Assembly: GCA_027486585.1 (NCBI GenBank)
Contig: JAIXOU010000065.1
Span: 1 to 59,293, forward strand
Length of the DNA stretch: 59,293 nucleotides
DNA from: Verrucomicrobiaceae bacterium
GTDB lineage: Bacteria > Verrucomicrobiota > Verrucomicrobiia > Verrucomicrobiales > Verrucomicrobiaceae
Direction: 5' to 3'
Positions within the stretch are counted from its first letter, which is position 1. Every line of letters begins with the position of its first letter. The notes under the pieces are model-generated. The model was not told the DNA's origin. It saw only the letters and a list, made by a program, of their open reading frames with translations, and did not search any database. Of this stretch, positions 35,362 to 44,831 are shown piece by piece. Made by a program: the position numbers and the translations under genes.

Positions 35362-37077
35362 ATGACTTTCCGCGCACGCTTACAGCAGGCCATCATCGGA
35401 CTCGTCACCGCCGCCACGGCAGCCAGCCTGATCATCGCACAACGGCAGAATAATGCCGCCCACCGCGAAATGTTGGCACTGATGTTTGAGCAGCAGTTCG
35501 CCAGCTTCAAGCGCGATCAAGAGCGCGACATCACACTCGCGGAAAGAAATGCCAAACGACTGTCTGAGTCTGTTCGGCTCTTCGCCGTACTGGAAGCAGG
35601 TGACCCTGATGCCTACCAGGTCGCTGCTGACGAATTACGTCTGGATGACTTCGACTTCTTTCGCCTCACCGATGCCGAAGGCGCCATTCTCGAACCACCC
35701 GCGGGTAGCCGCGCTGACGCCGGACTTTTTGCAACGACGGATCAGGTGGCATTGAATGCTCAGCTCAAGTCTGCTTCACCGCAGCAGAGCATGGCCGCAG
35801 GTTACATCGAGCTAAGATCTACAGAGTCGGAATCAACCCGTATCTACCGTATTTTATCCGCACCCATCCGCAACTTCGACCAAACTGTCGGAGCCTTGAT
35901 TCTAGGCCAGGAGATGAGAGATTTTGAGCTGCCAGAAGGCGCTAACTTTGAGCAAAAACGAGGCATGCCCGCCATGTGGCTAAATGCACAACTCATCGGC
36001 AAAACCTTTCCACAAGAGCTGGCAGCAGGCATTCAGCAGGAGCTGAAGCAAAGCACCGATTCGGAGAAGCCTATGAGCACAGAGCGGATGTTCCGGGTTG
36101 AAAGTGTCGGCTACCGGCTCGTAGCGAATTGTCTGAATCCAGGCGCATCTTTCCCGCCAGCCTATTATGTGTCTATTTTCTCTCTCGCTGGATTTGAGGC
36201 ACAGCAGCGGCTGCTCATGATTCAGATCATCTCTCTCGGGCTAGGAGCGGTTGCTTTAGCTTCGCTAATCGGATTTCTAATGGCGCGGCAGATAGCCCAG
36301 CCGATCCACAGCCTCGTCCGTGCTACGCATGAAATCCAGCAGGGTAACTACCAGCCCATCATCAGCGCCGGAACGACGCACGAAATCCGCACGCTGGCGG
36401 GTGCCTTTCAGGACATGGCGGCTGGGCTGGCGCTGAAAGACCGCTACCACTCCGTGCTCAGCATGGTGGCCGATCCGCGCGTGGCAGAGCAGCTCATGGC
36501 AGGGAAGATCCAGCTCGGGGGGGAGCTGCGTGAAGTGACCGTGATCTTCTGTGACATTCGCGGTTATACGGCCCTTAGCGCTGGTCGTGATCCGCGAGAG
36601 GTGATCGAACTGCTAAATCAGCACATGGGCGCTCTGACCCGGGTCGTGTATCGTCATCACGGCGTGATCAATCAGTTCGCCGGAGATGCCATCATGATTC
36701 TTTTTGGCGCACCAACCAGCCATGGTCAGGATGCACACAATGCCGTGCAATGTGCTCTAGAAATGCAGGCTGAACGCGAGCGTTTGAATCGCGAAACACA
36801 AGAACCACTTGGCGTTGGCATCGGCATCACCACGGGCCTTGTTGTCGCGGGCTGCATCGGAGCTGAAAATCGCGCAGATTATACAGTGATCGGTGATCGT
36901 GTGAACCTCGCCGCACGTCTATGCAGTGTGGCCGCAGCTGGGGAAATTGTGTTGGATGAAAAAACACGTTCCATGCTTGGCTCGGCGATTGTGACAAAAC
37001 CGACTGAACCCCTGCTATTAAAGGGTTTCGCTGAATCCATCATTGCTCATCATCTCTTAAAATCGTCCACTCCATGA
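35362..37077 (+). CDS. Membrane-bound class III adenylate/guanylate cyclase with HAMP domain
   Basis: 571 residues. A first membrane helix (about 8-27) and a periplasmic sensor region (about 30-285, with FFRLTDAEGAILEPP) lead to a second helix (about 288-310), then a HAMP domain (about 305-360) and a cyclase catalytic domain (about 385-540). Both metal-binding aspartates are present, D398 in FCDIRGYT and D442 in FAGDAIMILFGAP. The transition-state residues N515 and R519 are in VNLAARL, and T508 is in DYTVIGD. The position usually holding the purine-selecting Lys is Gln438, so base preference (cAMP, cGMP or other) is uncertain. It overlaps the porin gene by 4 bases (ATGA) and follows the cupredoxin gene by 17 bases. 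Confidence 0.88.
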   Translation: MTFRARLQQAIIGLVTAATAASLIIAQRQNNAAHREMLALMFEQQFASFKRDQERDITLAERNAKRLSESVRLFAVLEAGDPDAYQVAADELRLDDFDFFRLTDAEGAILEPPAGSRADAGLFATTDQVALNAQLKSASPQQSMAAGYIELRSTESESTRIYRILSAPIRNFDQTVGALILGQEMRDFELPEGANFEQKRGMPAMWLNAQLIGKTFPQELAAGIQQELKQSTDSEKPMSTERMFRVESVGYRLVANCLNPGASFPPAYYVSIFSLAGFEAQQRLLMIQIISLGLGAVALASLIGFLMARQIAQPIHSLVRATHEIQQGNYQPIISAGTTHEIRTLAGAFQDMAAGLALKDRYHSVLSMVADPRVAEQLMAGKIQLGGELREVTVIFCDIRGYTALSAGRDPREVIELLNQHMGALTRVVYRHHGVINQFAGDAIMILFGAPTSHGQDAHNAVQCALEMQAERERLNRETQEPLGVGIGITTGLVVAGCIGAENRADYTVIGDRVNLAARLCSVAAAGEIVLDEKTRSMLGSAIVTKPTEPLLLKGFAESIIAHHLLKSSTP

Positions 37078-38297
37078 ATGTGCCTAATCCTCTGCTCATC
37101 GTCTGCGCGCTGACTCTGCTAGCGCTACGACTGCCCGCATCAGCCCAAGAGTTTTTGGAAAGCCTCGACAAGGCATTGACCTTGAGTAGCACTGACGCCT
37201 CCCTACGTGCGGATCTCTCCGGCCTGTTGGATCTAGAGGCCTATGCGCCTGAGACACCTGCACTTGGATTGCTAAACACCGATGATGCCTTATTTTTCAA
37301 TCCACGCCTGACACTCATGTTAGATGTCCAGGCTGGCGCGCACTGGAGAGCGCACGCCCAACTGCGCACAGATCGCGGATTTGATCCTGGGTTTGCCCCC
37401 GATGGGCAGACCCGACTGGATGAATACTTCCTCGAATGGAAGCCTCTAGAAAGTGATGCCCTGCATGTCAGGGTTGGCAAGTTTGCGACCGCTTTTGGTG
37501 CGTGGAATCAGCGGCGTCTCTCATGGGAAAATCCGTTTGTCACAGCACCAGCCGCCTACGGCGACATGTTGCCAGTGACAGACAGCGCCGTTGCGCCGCT
37601 TGCCGGTTTTCTGGGGAGACGAGGCAAGCCCGATAATCCGCAGACCTGGGTACCCATCATCTGGGGTCCATCGTATGCTACCGGCGTTTCGGTCTTTGGC
37701 CGACTCGCGCAGATCGACTATGCCTTTGAAGTAAAAAACGCCTCACTTTCATCCCGACCGAATGCCTGGGATGCGACCCAAAATGGCTGGCAGAGCACGA
37801 CCTACACAGGGCGTCTTGGCTGGCGTCCAGCGCCTGAGTGGAACTTCGGCACATCCTTCAGTCATGGTCCGTATCTACTGCCGGAATCACAGTCGTCACT
37901 GCCCATCGACACAAGCTGGCGTGACTTCGATCAAACCACCTTCGGACTCGATGCGAGCTATGCGCATGATCGCTGGCTGATATGGGCTGAGCTAATGAAC
38001 AGCCGTTTTGAAGTCCCCAATGTAGGCGCCGTACGAGTGCTCAGCGGCTTCATCGAGGCCAAGTATAAACTCAATGCGCAGTGGTGGCTGGCGTCCCGGT
38101 GGAATCAAAGCTGGTTTGGAGACATCCCCACGACCAGCCGCGCCTGGGACAATGACGGCTGGCGCCTTGATCTAGCGCTGGGACATCGTTTCAGCCGGAA
38201 TGTGCAGGCCAAGCTGCAATACAGCCTCGCCGAACGCAGTGGCAACGATCAAGAAGGCAATCACCTTCTGGCTGCCCAGATCACGGTGAAGTTTTAG
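37074..38297 (+). CDS. Outer-membrane porin-like beta-barrel protein
   Basis: 407 residues with a signal peptide (cleavage near PASA, residue 24). An N-terminal acidic helix-forming region precedes many alternating amphipathic strands (HWRAHAQLRTDRGF, LDEYFLEWKPL, LHVRVGKFATAFGAW, TYTGRLGWRPAPEWNFGTSFSHG). It ends in a C-terminal strand closing with Phe (QITVKF), as outer-membrane barrels do. No TonB box or plug is seen, so a passive or substrate-selective porin is more likely than a receptor. It is the third gene of the cupredoxin/cyclase/porin operon, coupled by a 4-base overlap. The substrate is unknown. Confidence 0.75.
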   Translation: MNVPNPLLIVCALTLLALRLPASAQEFLESLDKALTLSSTDASLRADLSGLLDLEAYAPETPALGLLNTDDALFFNPRLTLMLDVQAGAHWRAHAQLRTDRGFDPGFAPDGQTRLDEYFLEWKPLESDALHVRVGKFATAFGAWNQRRLSWENPFVTAPAAYGDMLPVTDSAVAPLAGFLGRRGKPDNPQTWVPIIWGPSYATGVSVFGRLAQIDYAFEVKNASLSSRPNAWDATQNGWQSTTYTGRLGWRPAPEWNFGTSFSHGPYLLPESQSSLPIDTSWRDFDQTTFGLDASYAHDRWLIWAELMNSRFEVPNVGAVRVLSGFIEAKYKLNAQWWLASRWNQSWFGDIPTTSRAWDNDGWRLDLALGHRFSRNVQAKLQYSLAERSGNDQEGNHLLAAQITVKF

Positions 38298-38449
38298 GCG
38301 TTGAAAAAGTTTGAATCACAGCGAATCGCAGTGACCGACACAAACTCATATGTCCGCCTGAAACCTGCCAGAGAAAGTGCTGGAAACTTTCAGTCTAGAT
38401 CCGGCGATCTAATCGCGAGAATACGATAACCCTGAAAAGGGATCTGGAC

Positions 38450-39442
38450 ATGATGCGCCGTTTCATCTCCAATAAGACAACCATGATCTGGAAAGCCGTA
38501 TTTCTCACACTCGCCCTCGTTGGCACCACGACCGCTCAAGAGGTCACACCTCCGACCGCCAAGCCGGAGAAGCACAGTTTTGAATTCAAGGACGGCGACC
38601 GACTCGTGCTCATCGGGAATACAGTCATCGAACGTGAGCAGCGCTATGGCACCTTGGAGCCGCGACTAGCATTAGCGCTTGGCGACACTAAAGTCAGTGT
38701 CCGCAATCTCGCCTGGAGTGGGGACACCGTCTTTGGCCATGCACGCTCCTATTTTGGTCCGCCAGAAGAGGGCATTCAACGTCTCACGACCCATCTGGAT
38801 CTGCTGAAACCCACCGTCGTCATGCTTTGCTATGGTTCTGAAATGGCCTTCGAAGGACTCAGCGGCCTGCCAAACTTCCTCACAGGCTACCGGAATCTGC
38901 TCGACCTCATGCGCAAGCAAGCTCCCGGAGTGCGCCTCATCATTGTCAGCCCACCTCCAGTAGAGTCCCTTGCTGCACCACTCCCAGATTTGGCCTATGC
39001 CAATAAAAGCCTCTCCAGCTTCCGCGACGCCTTGCGGAAATTCGCTCTCAGCCAAAACACCTATTTTATCGACCTCTTTGAGCTCATGGGCGGGGTGCCC
39101 AAGGCCGGAGTCACGGCCCAACCACTCACTGAAAATGGGGTTCATTACACCCAGGCAGGCTATGAAAAACTTAGTTCCAAACTCGTCATCGGACTTGGCC
39201 TTGCTGCACCCGCGTTCGCCAACGCCGAGCTAGAGCCAATCACGAGAGAAGTTCTGCACAAGGATGAGCTATTTTTCAATCGCTGGCGTCCACAAAATGA
39301 GACTTACCTCTTCGGCTTCCGCAAACATGAACAGGGCCAAAACGCCAAGGAAATCCCGATGTTCGACCCCCTGATCGATCAAGCCGACGGAAAAATCCAA
39401 GCTGCAAAAGCGGCCTTATTAGCTTCCAAAAAGCAGCTGTAA
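38450..39442 (+). CDS. Exported SGNH/GDSL-hydrolase-like protein with altered catalytic blocks
   Basis: 330 residues. Met12 (38483) begins a clean signal peptide (MIWKAVFLTLALVGTTTAQ); the upstream Met pair at 38450 adds 11 residues. The fold order fits SGNH hydrolases: block I LVLIGNTVIE, block II RNLAWSGDTV, block III MLCYGSEMAFEG and block V NGVHYTQAGY. Block I has Asn-Thr where Asp-Ser is usual, block III has Glu where the oxyanion Asn is expected, and block V has Asn for the usual Asp before the retained His. The C-terminal FFNRWRPQNETYLFGFRKHEQG segment is, as far as I recall, shared with other planctomycete/verrucomicrobial exported proteins. It could be a divergent esterase or a binding protein. 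It stands alone upstream of metH. Confidence 0.75.
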   Translation: MMRRFISNKTTMIWKAVFLTLALVGTTTAQEVTPPTAKPEKHSFEFKDGDRLVLIGNTVIEREQRYGTLEPRLALALGDTKVSVRNLAWSGDTVFGHARSYFGPPEEGIQRLTTHLDLLKPTVVMLCYGSEMAFEGLSGLPNFLTGYRNLLDLMRKQAPGVRLIIVSPPPVESLAAPLPDLAYANKSLSSFRDALRKFALSQNTYFIDLFELMGGVPKAGVTAQPLTENGVHYTQAGYEKLSSKLVIGLGLAAPAFANAELEPITREVLHKDELFFNRWRPQNETYLFGFRKHEQGQNAKEIPMFDPLIDQADGKIQAAKAALLASKKQL

Positions 39443-39446
39443 AAAA

Positions 39447-39480
39447 ATCATATCCTCGGATCATGATATGTCGATATGAT
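39447..39480. promoter_or_regulatory. metH: Palindromic candidate operator upstream of metH
   Basis: ATCATATC at 39447-39454 is the exact inverse complement of GATATGAT at 39473-39480. In addition CATATC (39449-39454) pairs with GATATG at 39465-39470, and GATATG recurs directly at 39473. This overlapping set of half-sites lies 36 bases before the chosen metH ATG. It looks like a binding site for a dimeric repressor, and methionine genes are often controlled by ArsR- or MetJ-type regulators. Regulator identity is inference. Confidence 0.5.
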
Positions 39481-39515
39481 GGTTGACCCGCCCAGCTACG
39501 GCGCTAGTTTCGGTC

Positions 39516-42500
39516 ATGCCTTCACGCCCAAATTGCCGCACTGAACTCGAAGCCGCCATGCGCCAACGTATCCTCGTCATCGACGGGGCCATGGGGACGA
39601 CAATTCGTGGTTATGGACTCAAAGAAGCCGATGCCCGTGGCCAGCGCTTTTTAAAGAACGAAAAGGACCTGCTGAACAATGGCGACATCCTCAGCATCAC
39701 CCGGCCTGACATCATTGAGGATATCCACCGCCGCTTCCTAGAGGCTGGAGCAGACATCATCGAGACCAATACCTTTTCCGGCACCAGCATCGCTCAGAGC
39801 GAATTCTTCGTGGAAGATCCACGCGAGAAAGGTGGCCGCAAAGACCCCGAGTTCTTCCAGAAGATCATCGACGACAAGTTCCTCAACGACCTTGCCTGGG
39901 AGATCAATTATGAGTCCGCGAAGCAATGCCGTAAATGGGCTGACCAGATCGCTGAGAAAACGGGACGCAAACGCTACGTCGCAGGTGCTGTCGGACCGCT
40001 TACTGTTTCCCTTTCCCAATTCCCCGACCTCACGGATCTGAGTTTCCGCTACGTCACCTTTGATCAGGTAAAAACAGCCTATGCGCATCAAATCCGCGCG
40101 CTCATTGCTGGCGGAGTCGATACGCTGATGGTCGAGACGATTTTTGATTCACTCAATGCGAAGGCCGCCCTAGTGGCCATCCGCGAGGTGTTTGAGGCAG
40201 ATGGCTTAGAGCTCCCAGTTCAGATTTCAGCCGCTGTCGGCCCTGGTGGCGAGACGATGATCTCTGGCCAGATCACCGAGGCCTACCTCAATGCCATGCG
40301 CCATGTGAAGCCACTGTCCATCGGCCTGAATTGCTCTCTCGGACCGGACAAGATGCGCCCGTTCCTTGAGGAACTCGCTACGAAAGCAGACACTTTTGTT
40401 TCCGCCTACCCGAATGCAGGGATGCCAAACCCTCTGGCACCCACAGGCTTTGATCTACTGCCACCAGACATGGCTAATTTTGCCATCGACTTCGCTAAGT
40501 CCGGCTTCGTCAACATCATGGGTGGCTGCTGTGGCAACACGCCCGAGCACATCGCAGCCATTGCTAAAGCCGTCGAAAACATGGAACCGCGCCAAGTGCC
40601 GCAGCCAGAGACGATCATGCGCCTGAGCGGATCGCAGCCCTACAATCACACGAAAGAGGCCAACTTCCTCATGATCGGCGAGCGCACAAACGTTGCGGGT
40701 TCACCGAAGTTTTCAAAGCTCATCAAAGAGGGCCAGTTCGAAGAAGCCGTCATCATCGCCCGCCAGCAGGTCGAAAACGGAGCCAACGTCATCGATATTT
40801 GCATGGACGAAGGCCTCATCGATGGCGTGCCAACGATGACCAAGTTCCTCAACCTGCTGCAAACCGAGCCTGAAGTGGCCAAGGTGCCGTTCATGGTCGA
40901 TTCCTCGAAGTGGGAGATCATCGAAGCTGGCCTGAAAATGCTGCAGGGCAAAGGCATCGCCAATTCCATCTCGCTCAAAGAAGGTGAAGAAGCCTTCAAA
41001 GAACGCGCATCTGCCATCAAACGCTACGGTGCCGCCACCGTCGTCATGGCCTTTGACGAAAACGGCCAAGCAGCCACCTACGACGAAAAAATCCGCATCT
41101 GCGAGCGCGCTTACCGCATCCTCGTCGATCAGGTCGGCTTCCCGCCAGAGGACATCATTTTTGATCCCAACATCCTCACCGTGGCCACGGGGATGGAAGA
41201 GCATAACAACTATGCTCTCGACTTCATCAATGCCACGCGCTGGATCAAAGAAAACCTCCCCGGTGCTAAAGTCAGCGGCGGCGTCAGCAACATCAGCTTC
41301 AGTTTCCGTGGCAATAACAAAGTGCGTGAAGCCATGCACAGCGTCTTCCTTTACTACGCCATCAAGGCAGGCATGGACATGGGCATCGTCAATGCCGGCA
41401 TGTTGGAGGTCTATGAAGACATCCCCAAAGACCTGCTGGAAAAGGTCGAAGATGTCATTCTCAATCGCCGTTCTGACGCCACAGAAATCCTAGTCGATTT
41501 CGCCGAGCAATTCAAAGGCCAAGGCGGCGGCAAGAAGATCGAAGCCGATCTCGCCTGGCGTGATGCACCTGTCGAAAAACGTCTGGAGCATGCACTGCTG
41601 CGTGGCATCACCGACTTCATCAATACGGATACTCAGGAAGCGCTGGATAAACTCGGCAAGCCTCTGCTCGTCATCGAAGGCCCACTCATGGACGGCATGA
41701 GCGTCGTTGGAGATCTCTTTGGCGCGGGTAAAATGTTCCTACCTCAGGTCGTCAAAAGCGCCCGCGTAATGAAACAATCCGTTGCGTATCTCCAACCTTT
41801 CATGGAGGCCGAGAAGGTCAAGAAAGCCCGCGAACGCGAGCTGCTGATCGAAATCGCTGAAAAAACGGCAACGGCTCTCCAAACCGGCGGAGACGTCATT
41901 GTCAGTGACGACTTCCGATACACACCTCACAACGGGCTAAGCCTCGAAGAACGCCGCTTGGAGGTGAAATTTGCTGCGGCTCTTGCTTCTGAAAGTGTCG
42001 ATAGACTTGCAGCTCAGGATCCTCATTCGGACACTTACCTGCAAAAGGTGAAGTCCAACCTTCATGCAGAATTCAAGAGCTTAACGAATGATGCCGAATT
42101 CATTTCCAAACTTCTGACGCAATTTCAAACTGTGCGGGTGCCGTCATCAACTCAAGAGATGAACGTAGAAAAACCCGCTGCCTCATTCCTAACCGCCGCC
42201 GATCTGATCCCCGCTGAGGCTGCCAAACAAGGTGGTGGGAAGATCATCATGGCCACCGTGAAGGGTGACGTACATGACATCGGCAAAAACATTGTAGGCG
42301 TCGTCTTGGCCTGCAATGGCTTCGAAGTCACAGATCTGGGCGTCATGGTTTCTTGTGATAAGATCTTGGCCGCAGCCATTGAAAAAGGCGCTGACGTCAT
42401 TGGACTCAGTGGCCTGATCACACCGTCCCTGGATGAAATGATGCATGTTGCCTCTGAAATGGAGCGCCGAGGCATGAAGCAGCCGCTACTCATTGGCGGA

Positions 42501-43703
42501 GCCACCACTAGCGCGGCACACACAGCCATCAAAATCGCACCGCATTACTCGGGACCGATTGTGCATGTGCTGGATGCCTCACGCAGCGTACCTGTCACCA
42601 CCTCACTCATCAGTGAAGAAAATCGTGATGCCTTCATCGCAGAGAACGAAGCACGCCATGTGCGCCTGCGCGAAGAATACGGCAAGAAAAAGGAACGCAA
42701 GCTTCTCAGCCTCGAAGAATCACGCGAGCTTGCCTTCAAATGTGACTGGGCCACCCAGGAGATCGCTACGCCGAGCTTCCTCGGCACACGCACGCTGGAA
42801 GGCCCCGACTTGGTGGCCACCCTGCGCCCCTTTATTGACTGGTCACCTTTCTTCCACAGCTGGGAACTGCGTGGTCGATGGATCAGTACTGAAGGCCGCT
42901 TTTCTTCTGCTCATGAAGATCCTGAAATGAATGTGAAAGCCGTAGAACAGGGCCTGAAACTCTACTCAGACGCCAATGACCTGCTAGATCGTATCATCGC
43001 CGAAAAGCGCTTCACACCGCGCGGCATTTATGGATTCTTCCCTGCAGCCAGTATTGGCGATGACATTGAAGTCTATGCCGATGAGTCCCGTAACTCTCTG
43101 CGTTGCACCTTTCATACGCTGCGTCAGCAAGTCATTAAAAAGGACACGCCAAACTACGCTTTGAGTGACTACATCGCCCCGAAAGGCAGTGGTCGCGCCG
43201 ATTACATCGGCGGCTTTGCTGTCGGCATTCATGGTGCCGATGACTTTGCTCAGCAGTTCGACGCGGCCAATGATCCCTACAGCTCCATCATTGTCAAAGC
43301 GCTCGCTGACCGCCTAGCGGAGGCCTTTGCCGAATACCTGCATTTGGAAGCCCGCTACGACTGGGGTTATGAGAAGCCAGGCGACTTCAGCAATGAAGAT
43401 CTCGTCAAAGAACGCTATCGCGGCATTCGCCCTGCACCCGGCTATCCATCCCAGCCCGACCACACCGAAAAGCCGATCCTTTTCGACCTTCTAGATGCCA
43501 CTGCTAAAACCGGCGTCGATCTCACCGAGAGCATGGCCATGCATCCCGGCAGCGCAGTCAGCGGCCTCTACTTCAGTCACCCCGAGTCCCATTACTTTGG
43601 CATCAGCGTGCTGGGCAAGGATCAGGTCGAAGATTATGCCAATCGCAAAGGCATGACCGTCGCCGCGACCGAAAAATGGCTTAGCCCATGGCTCGGCTAC
43701 TGA
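39516..43703 (+). CDS. metH: Cobalamin-dependent methionine synthase
   Basis: About 1,395 residues from the ATG at 39516; an in-frame TTG at 39483 is less likely. It transfers methyl from methyltetrahydrofolate to homocysteine via methylcobalamin. The homocysteine domain has DGAMGTT and zinc cysteines in GLNCSLGP and [10 protein letters not shown]. The pterin domain follows ([23 protein letters not shown]), then the cobalamin cap ([15 protein letters not shown]). The B12 domain has DVHDIGKN with axial His920, and the activation domain has [16 protein letters not shown]. coli MetH has its axial His at 759 of 1,227. Most of the excess is an insertion of about 130 residues between cap and B12 domain (about 41830-42231). 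A further 25-residue insertion lies near [13 protein letters not shown] in the homocysteine domain. All catalytic motifs look intact. Confidence 0.95.
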   Translation: MPSRPNCRTELEAAMRQRILVIDGAMGTTIRGYGLKEADARGQRFLKNEKDLLNNGDILSITRPDIIEDIHRRFLEAGADIIETNTFSGTSIAQSEFFVEDPREKGGRKDPEFFQKIIDDKFLNDLAWEINYESAKQCRKWADQIAEKTGRKRYVAGAVGPLTVSLSQFPDLTDLSFRYVTFDQVKTAYAHQIRALIAGGVDTLMVETIFDSLNAKAALVAIREVFEADGLELPVQISAAVGPGGETMISGQITEAYLNAMRHVKPLSIGLNCSLGPDKMRPFLEELATKADTFVSAYPNAGMPNPLAPTGFDLLPPDMANFAIDFAKSGFVNIMGGCCGNTPEHIAAIAKAVENMEPRQVPQPETIMRLSGSQPYNHTKEANFLMIGERTNVAGSPKFSKLIKEGQFEEAVIIARQQVENGANVIDICMDEGLIDGVPTMTKFLNLLQTEPEVAKVPFMVDSSKWEIIEAGLKMLQGKGIANSISLKEGEEAFKERASAIKRYGAATVVMAFDENGQAATYDEKIRICERAYRILVDQVGFPPEDIIFDPNILTVATGMEEHNNYALDFINATRWIKENLPGAKVSGGVSNISFSFRGNNKVREAMHSVFLYYAIKAGMDMGIVNAGMLEVYEDIPKDLLEKVEDVILNRRSDATEILVDFAEQFKGQGGGKKIEADLAWRDAPVEKRLEHALLRGITDFINTDTQEALDKLGKPLLVIEGPLMDGMSVVGDLFGAGKMFLPQVVKSARVMKQSVAYLQPFMEAEKVKKARERELLIEIAEKTATALQTGGDVIVSDDFRYTPHNGLSLEERRLEVKFAAALASESVDRLAAQDPHSDTYLQKVKSNLHAEFKSLTNDAEFISKLLTQFQTVRVPSSTQEMNVEKPAASFLTAADLIPAEAAKQGGGKIIMATVKGDVHDIGKNIVGVVLACNGFEVTDLGVMVSCDKILAAAIEKGADVIGLSGLITPSLDEMMHVASEMERRGMKQPLLIGGATTSAAHTAIKIAPHYSGPIVHVLDASRSVPVTTSLISEENRDAFIAENEARHVRLREEYGKKKERKLLSLEESRELAFKCDWATQEIATPSFLGTRTLEGPDLVATLRPFIDWSPFFHSWELRGRWISTEGRFSSAHEDPEMNVKAVEQGLKLYSDANDLLDRIIAEKRFTPRGIYGFFPAASIGDDIEVYADESRNSLRCTFHTLRQQVIKKDTPNYALSDYIAPKGSGRADYIGGFAVGIHGADDFAQQFDAANDPYSSIIVKALADRLAEAFAEYLHLEARYDWGYEKPGDFSNEDLVKERYRGIRPAPGYPSQPDHTEKPILFDLLDATAKTGVDLTESMAMHPGSAVSGLYFSHPESHYFGISVLGKDQVEDYANRKGMTVAATEKWLSPWLGY

Positions 43704-43718
43704 TCTCCGCAAAGCCCC

Positions 43719-44669
43719 CTACCTCATGACATAAGTCACTGGAGCCTGCATGCGCTGATAGTGAGTTAATACTCTATTTTGAAAAGCGGCCCACTTGGCA
43801 CCTGGGCGGCCATTGTCCATGAGGAAATGCGGGCAGGCTTTGCGGTAGGGCGTTACACCGGGACGTGGCCAGTGATAATGCGGCACTACATGACTGAGCG
43901 GGATCTGATGTTTCCACATGAGGTAGGCGGCTAACTTGGCCGTGCGGTCCATGACTGATCCGAGATTGATGCCTCGATACTCACACATCTCAATGCCAAT
44001 GGACTTGGTGTTTCCGAGGCCATTAAAGTCCGCGTGACCACCCTGAACATGGGTCGAGAGATGCTGGATGGCATATGCCGAATCGACCGTGAAATGCCAA
44101 GAAAGTCTGCCTGCACGCGAGGCACCTGGGCGCAGACGGGAGCGCAGGCCTCGACTCATGGCAGATGCGTATTCATTGGCATTCATCGTGGCGCTGCCTG
44201 TTGAGTGAATGGTGATATACGTCGGCTTCATCGACGGATGATTTGGACGAGCCAAAGCGGAGGCTGAGACAAATCGAGCACGAACGCCGACCTCGGCTAA
44301 CAAAAGAGATGATGAAACACTATGACCGACGGTTGGATAGGAGGGCTTGACCGTGGTGGAGATGATTTTGGCGGGAGTCTTCTTTATCGCTGCTTTGACG
44401 ACGGTTGACCTAATTGTCCGTGGGGTCGTCTGGTATGAAACTGGCGTGTAATAGTAAACTGGCTGAGTCGGATAGTTATAATATCTGGCGGCTATCGGCT
44501 GCGGTGCATACTGGTTTGGAAAGCCGTTAAAGCTTGATTGAATCCGGGCCAGATTGTTGCTCAGGCTTGAAACAACGTTGGCTTGATTGAGCGGACTACC
44601 AGCCGTGCAGCCAAGTAGCAGGATCGCCTGCAAAGCTAAGACGAGCTGATAGTTCCAGAGCGTTTTCAT
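43719..44669 (-). CDS. Lipoprotein N-acetylmuramoyl-L-alanine amidase (Amidase_2 family)
   Basis: 316 residues. A lipobox (LLLGC, C21) indicates a lipidated envelope protein. A low-complexity Pro/Tyr/Thr-rich linker (about residues 45-115) precedes the amidase domain (about 145-310): YITIHSTGSA with the first zinc His, LSWHFTVDSAYAIQHL, GLGNTKSIGIEMCEY, and HVVPHYHWPRPGVTPYRKACPHF with the later zinc ligands. The enzyme cleaves the amide between N-acetylmuramic acid and the stem peptide, for cell-wall turnover or recycling. It is convergent with metH (15 bases between stops). The nearby inverted repeats upstream belong to the preceding PEP-CTERM transcript. Confidence 0.88.
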   Translation of the reverse strand: MKTLWNYQLVLALQAILLLGCTAGSPLNQANVVSSLSNNLARIQSSFNGFPNQYAPQPIAARYYNYPTQPVYYYTPVSYQTTPRTIRSTVVKAAIKKTPAKIISTTVKPSYPTVGHSVSSSLLLAEVGVRARFVSASALARPNHPSMKPTYITIHSTGSATMNANEYASAMSRGLRSRLRPGASRAGRLSWHFTVDSAYAIQHLSTHVQGGHADFNGLGNTKSIGIEMCEYRGINLGSVMDRTAKLAAYLMWKHQIPLSHVVPHYHWPRPGVTPYRKACPHFLMDNGRPGAKWAAFQNRVLTHYQRMQAPVTYVMR

Positions 44670-44752
44670 GGGAAAAAAGACATGGAGGGTCCGTCCGCAC
44701 TGAAAATGCGGTGATTGAGGGAAGGTGTTTACCGCTAGTTTTGGCGGTAGGT

Positions 44753-44821
44753 GGTGTCTCCGAATTGCTCAACTTCTGCGGGTAAAACAGTCGGAGACAC
44801 CTTTTCCACAGCCCGTGGAAA
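44753..44821 (-). terminator. Two hairpins downstream of the PEP-CTERM gene
   Basis: A TTTCCAC / GTGGAAA hairpin (44803-44821) with a 5-base loop is adjacent to an 11-base perfect inverted repeat GGTGTCTCCGA / TCGGAGACACC (44753-44763 and 44791-44801). Both fall just after the PEP-CTERM stop in the direction of transcription. Neither has a long U-tract on the minus strand, so termination function is only probable. Confidence 0.5.
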
Positions 44822-44831
44822 GTGGTTCCTT

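Noticed and set aside
39443..39515. Possible SAM or cobalamin riboswitch upstream of metH
   Set aside because: Only 73 bases are available and I find no conserved riboswitch core such as a B12 box. The palindromic half-sites fit a protein operator better.
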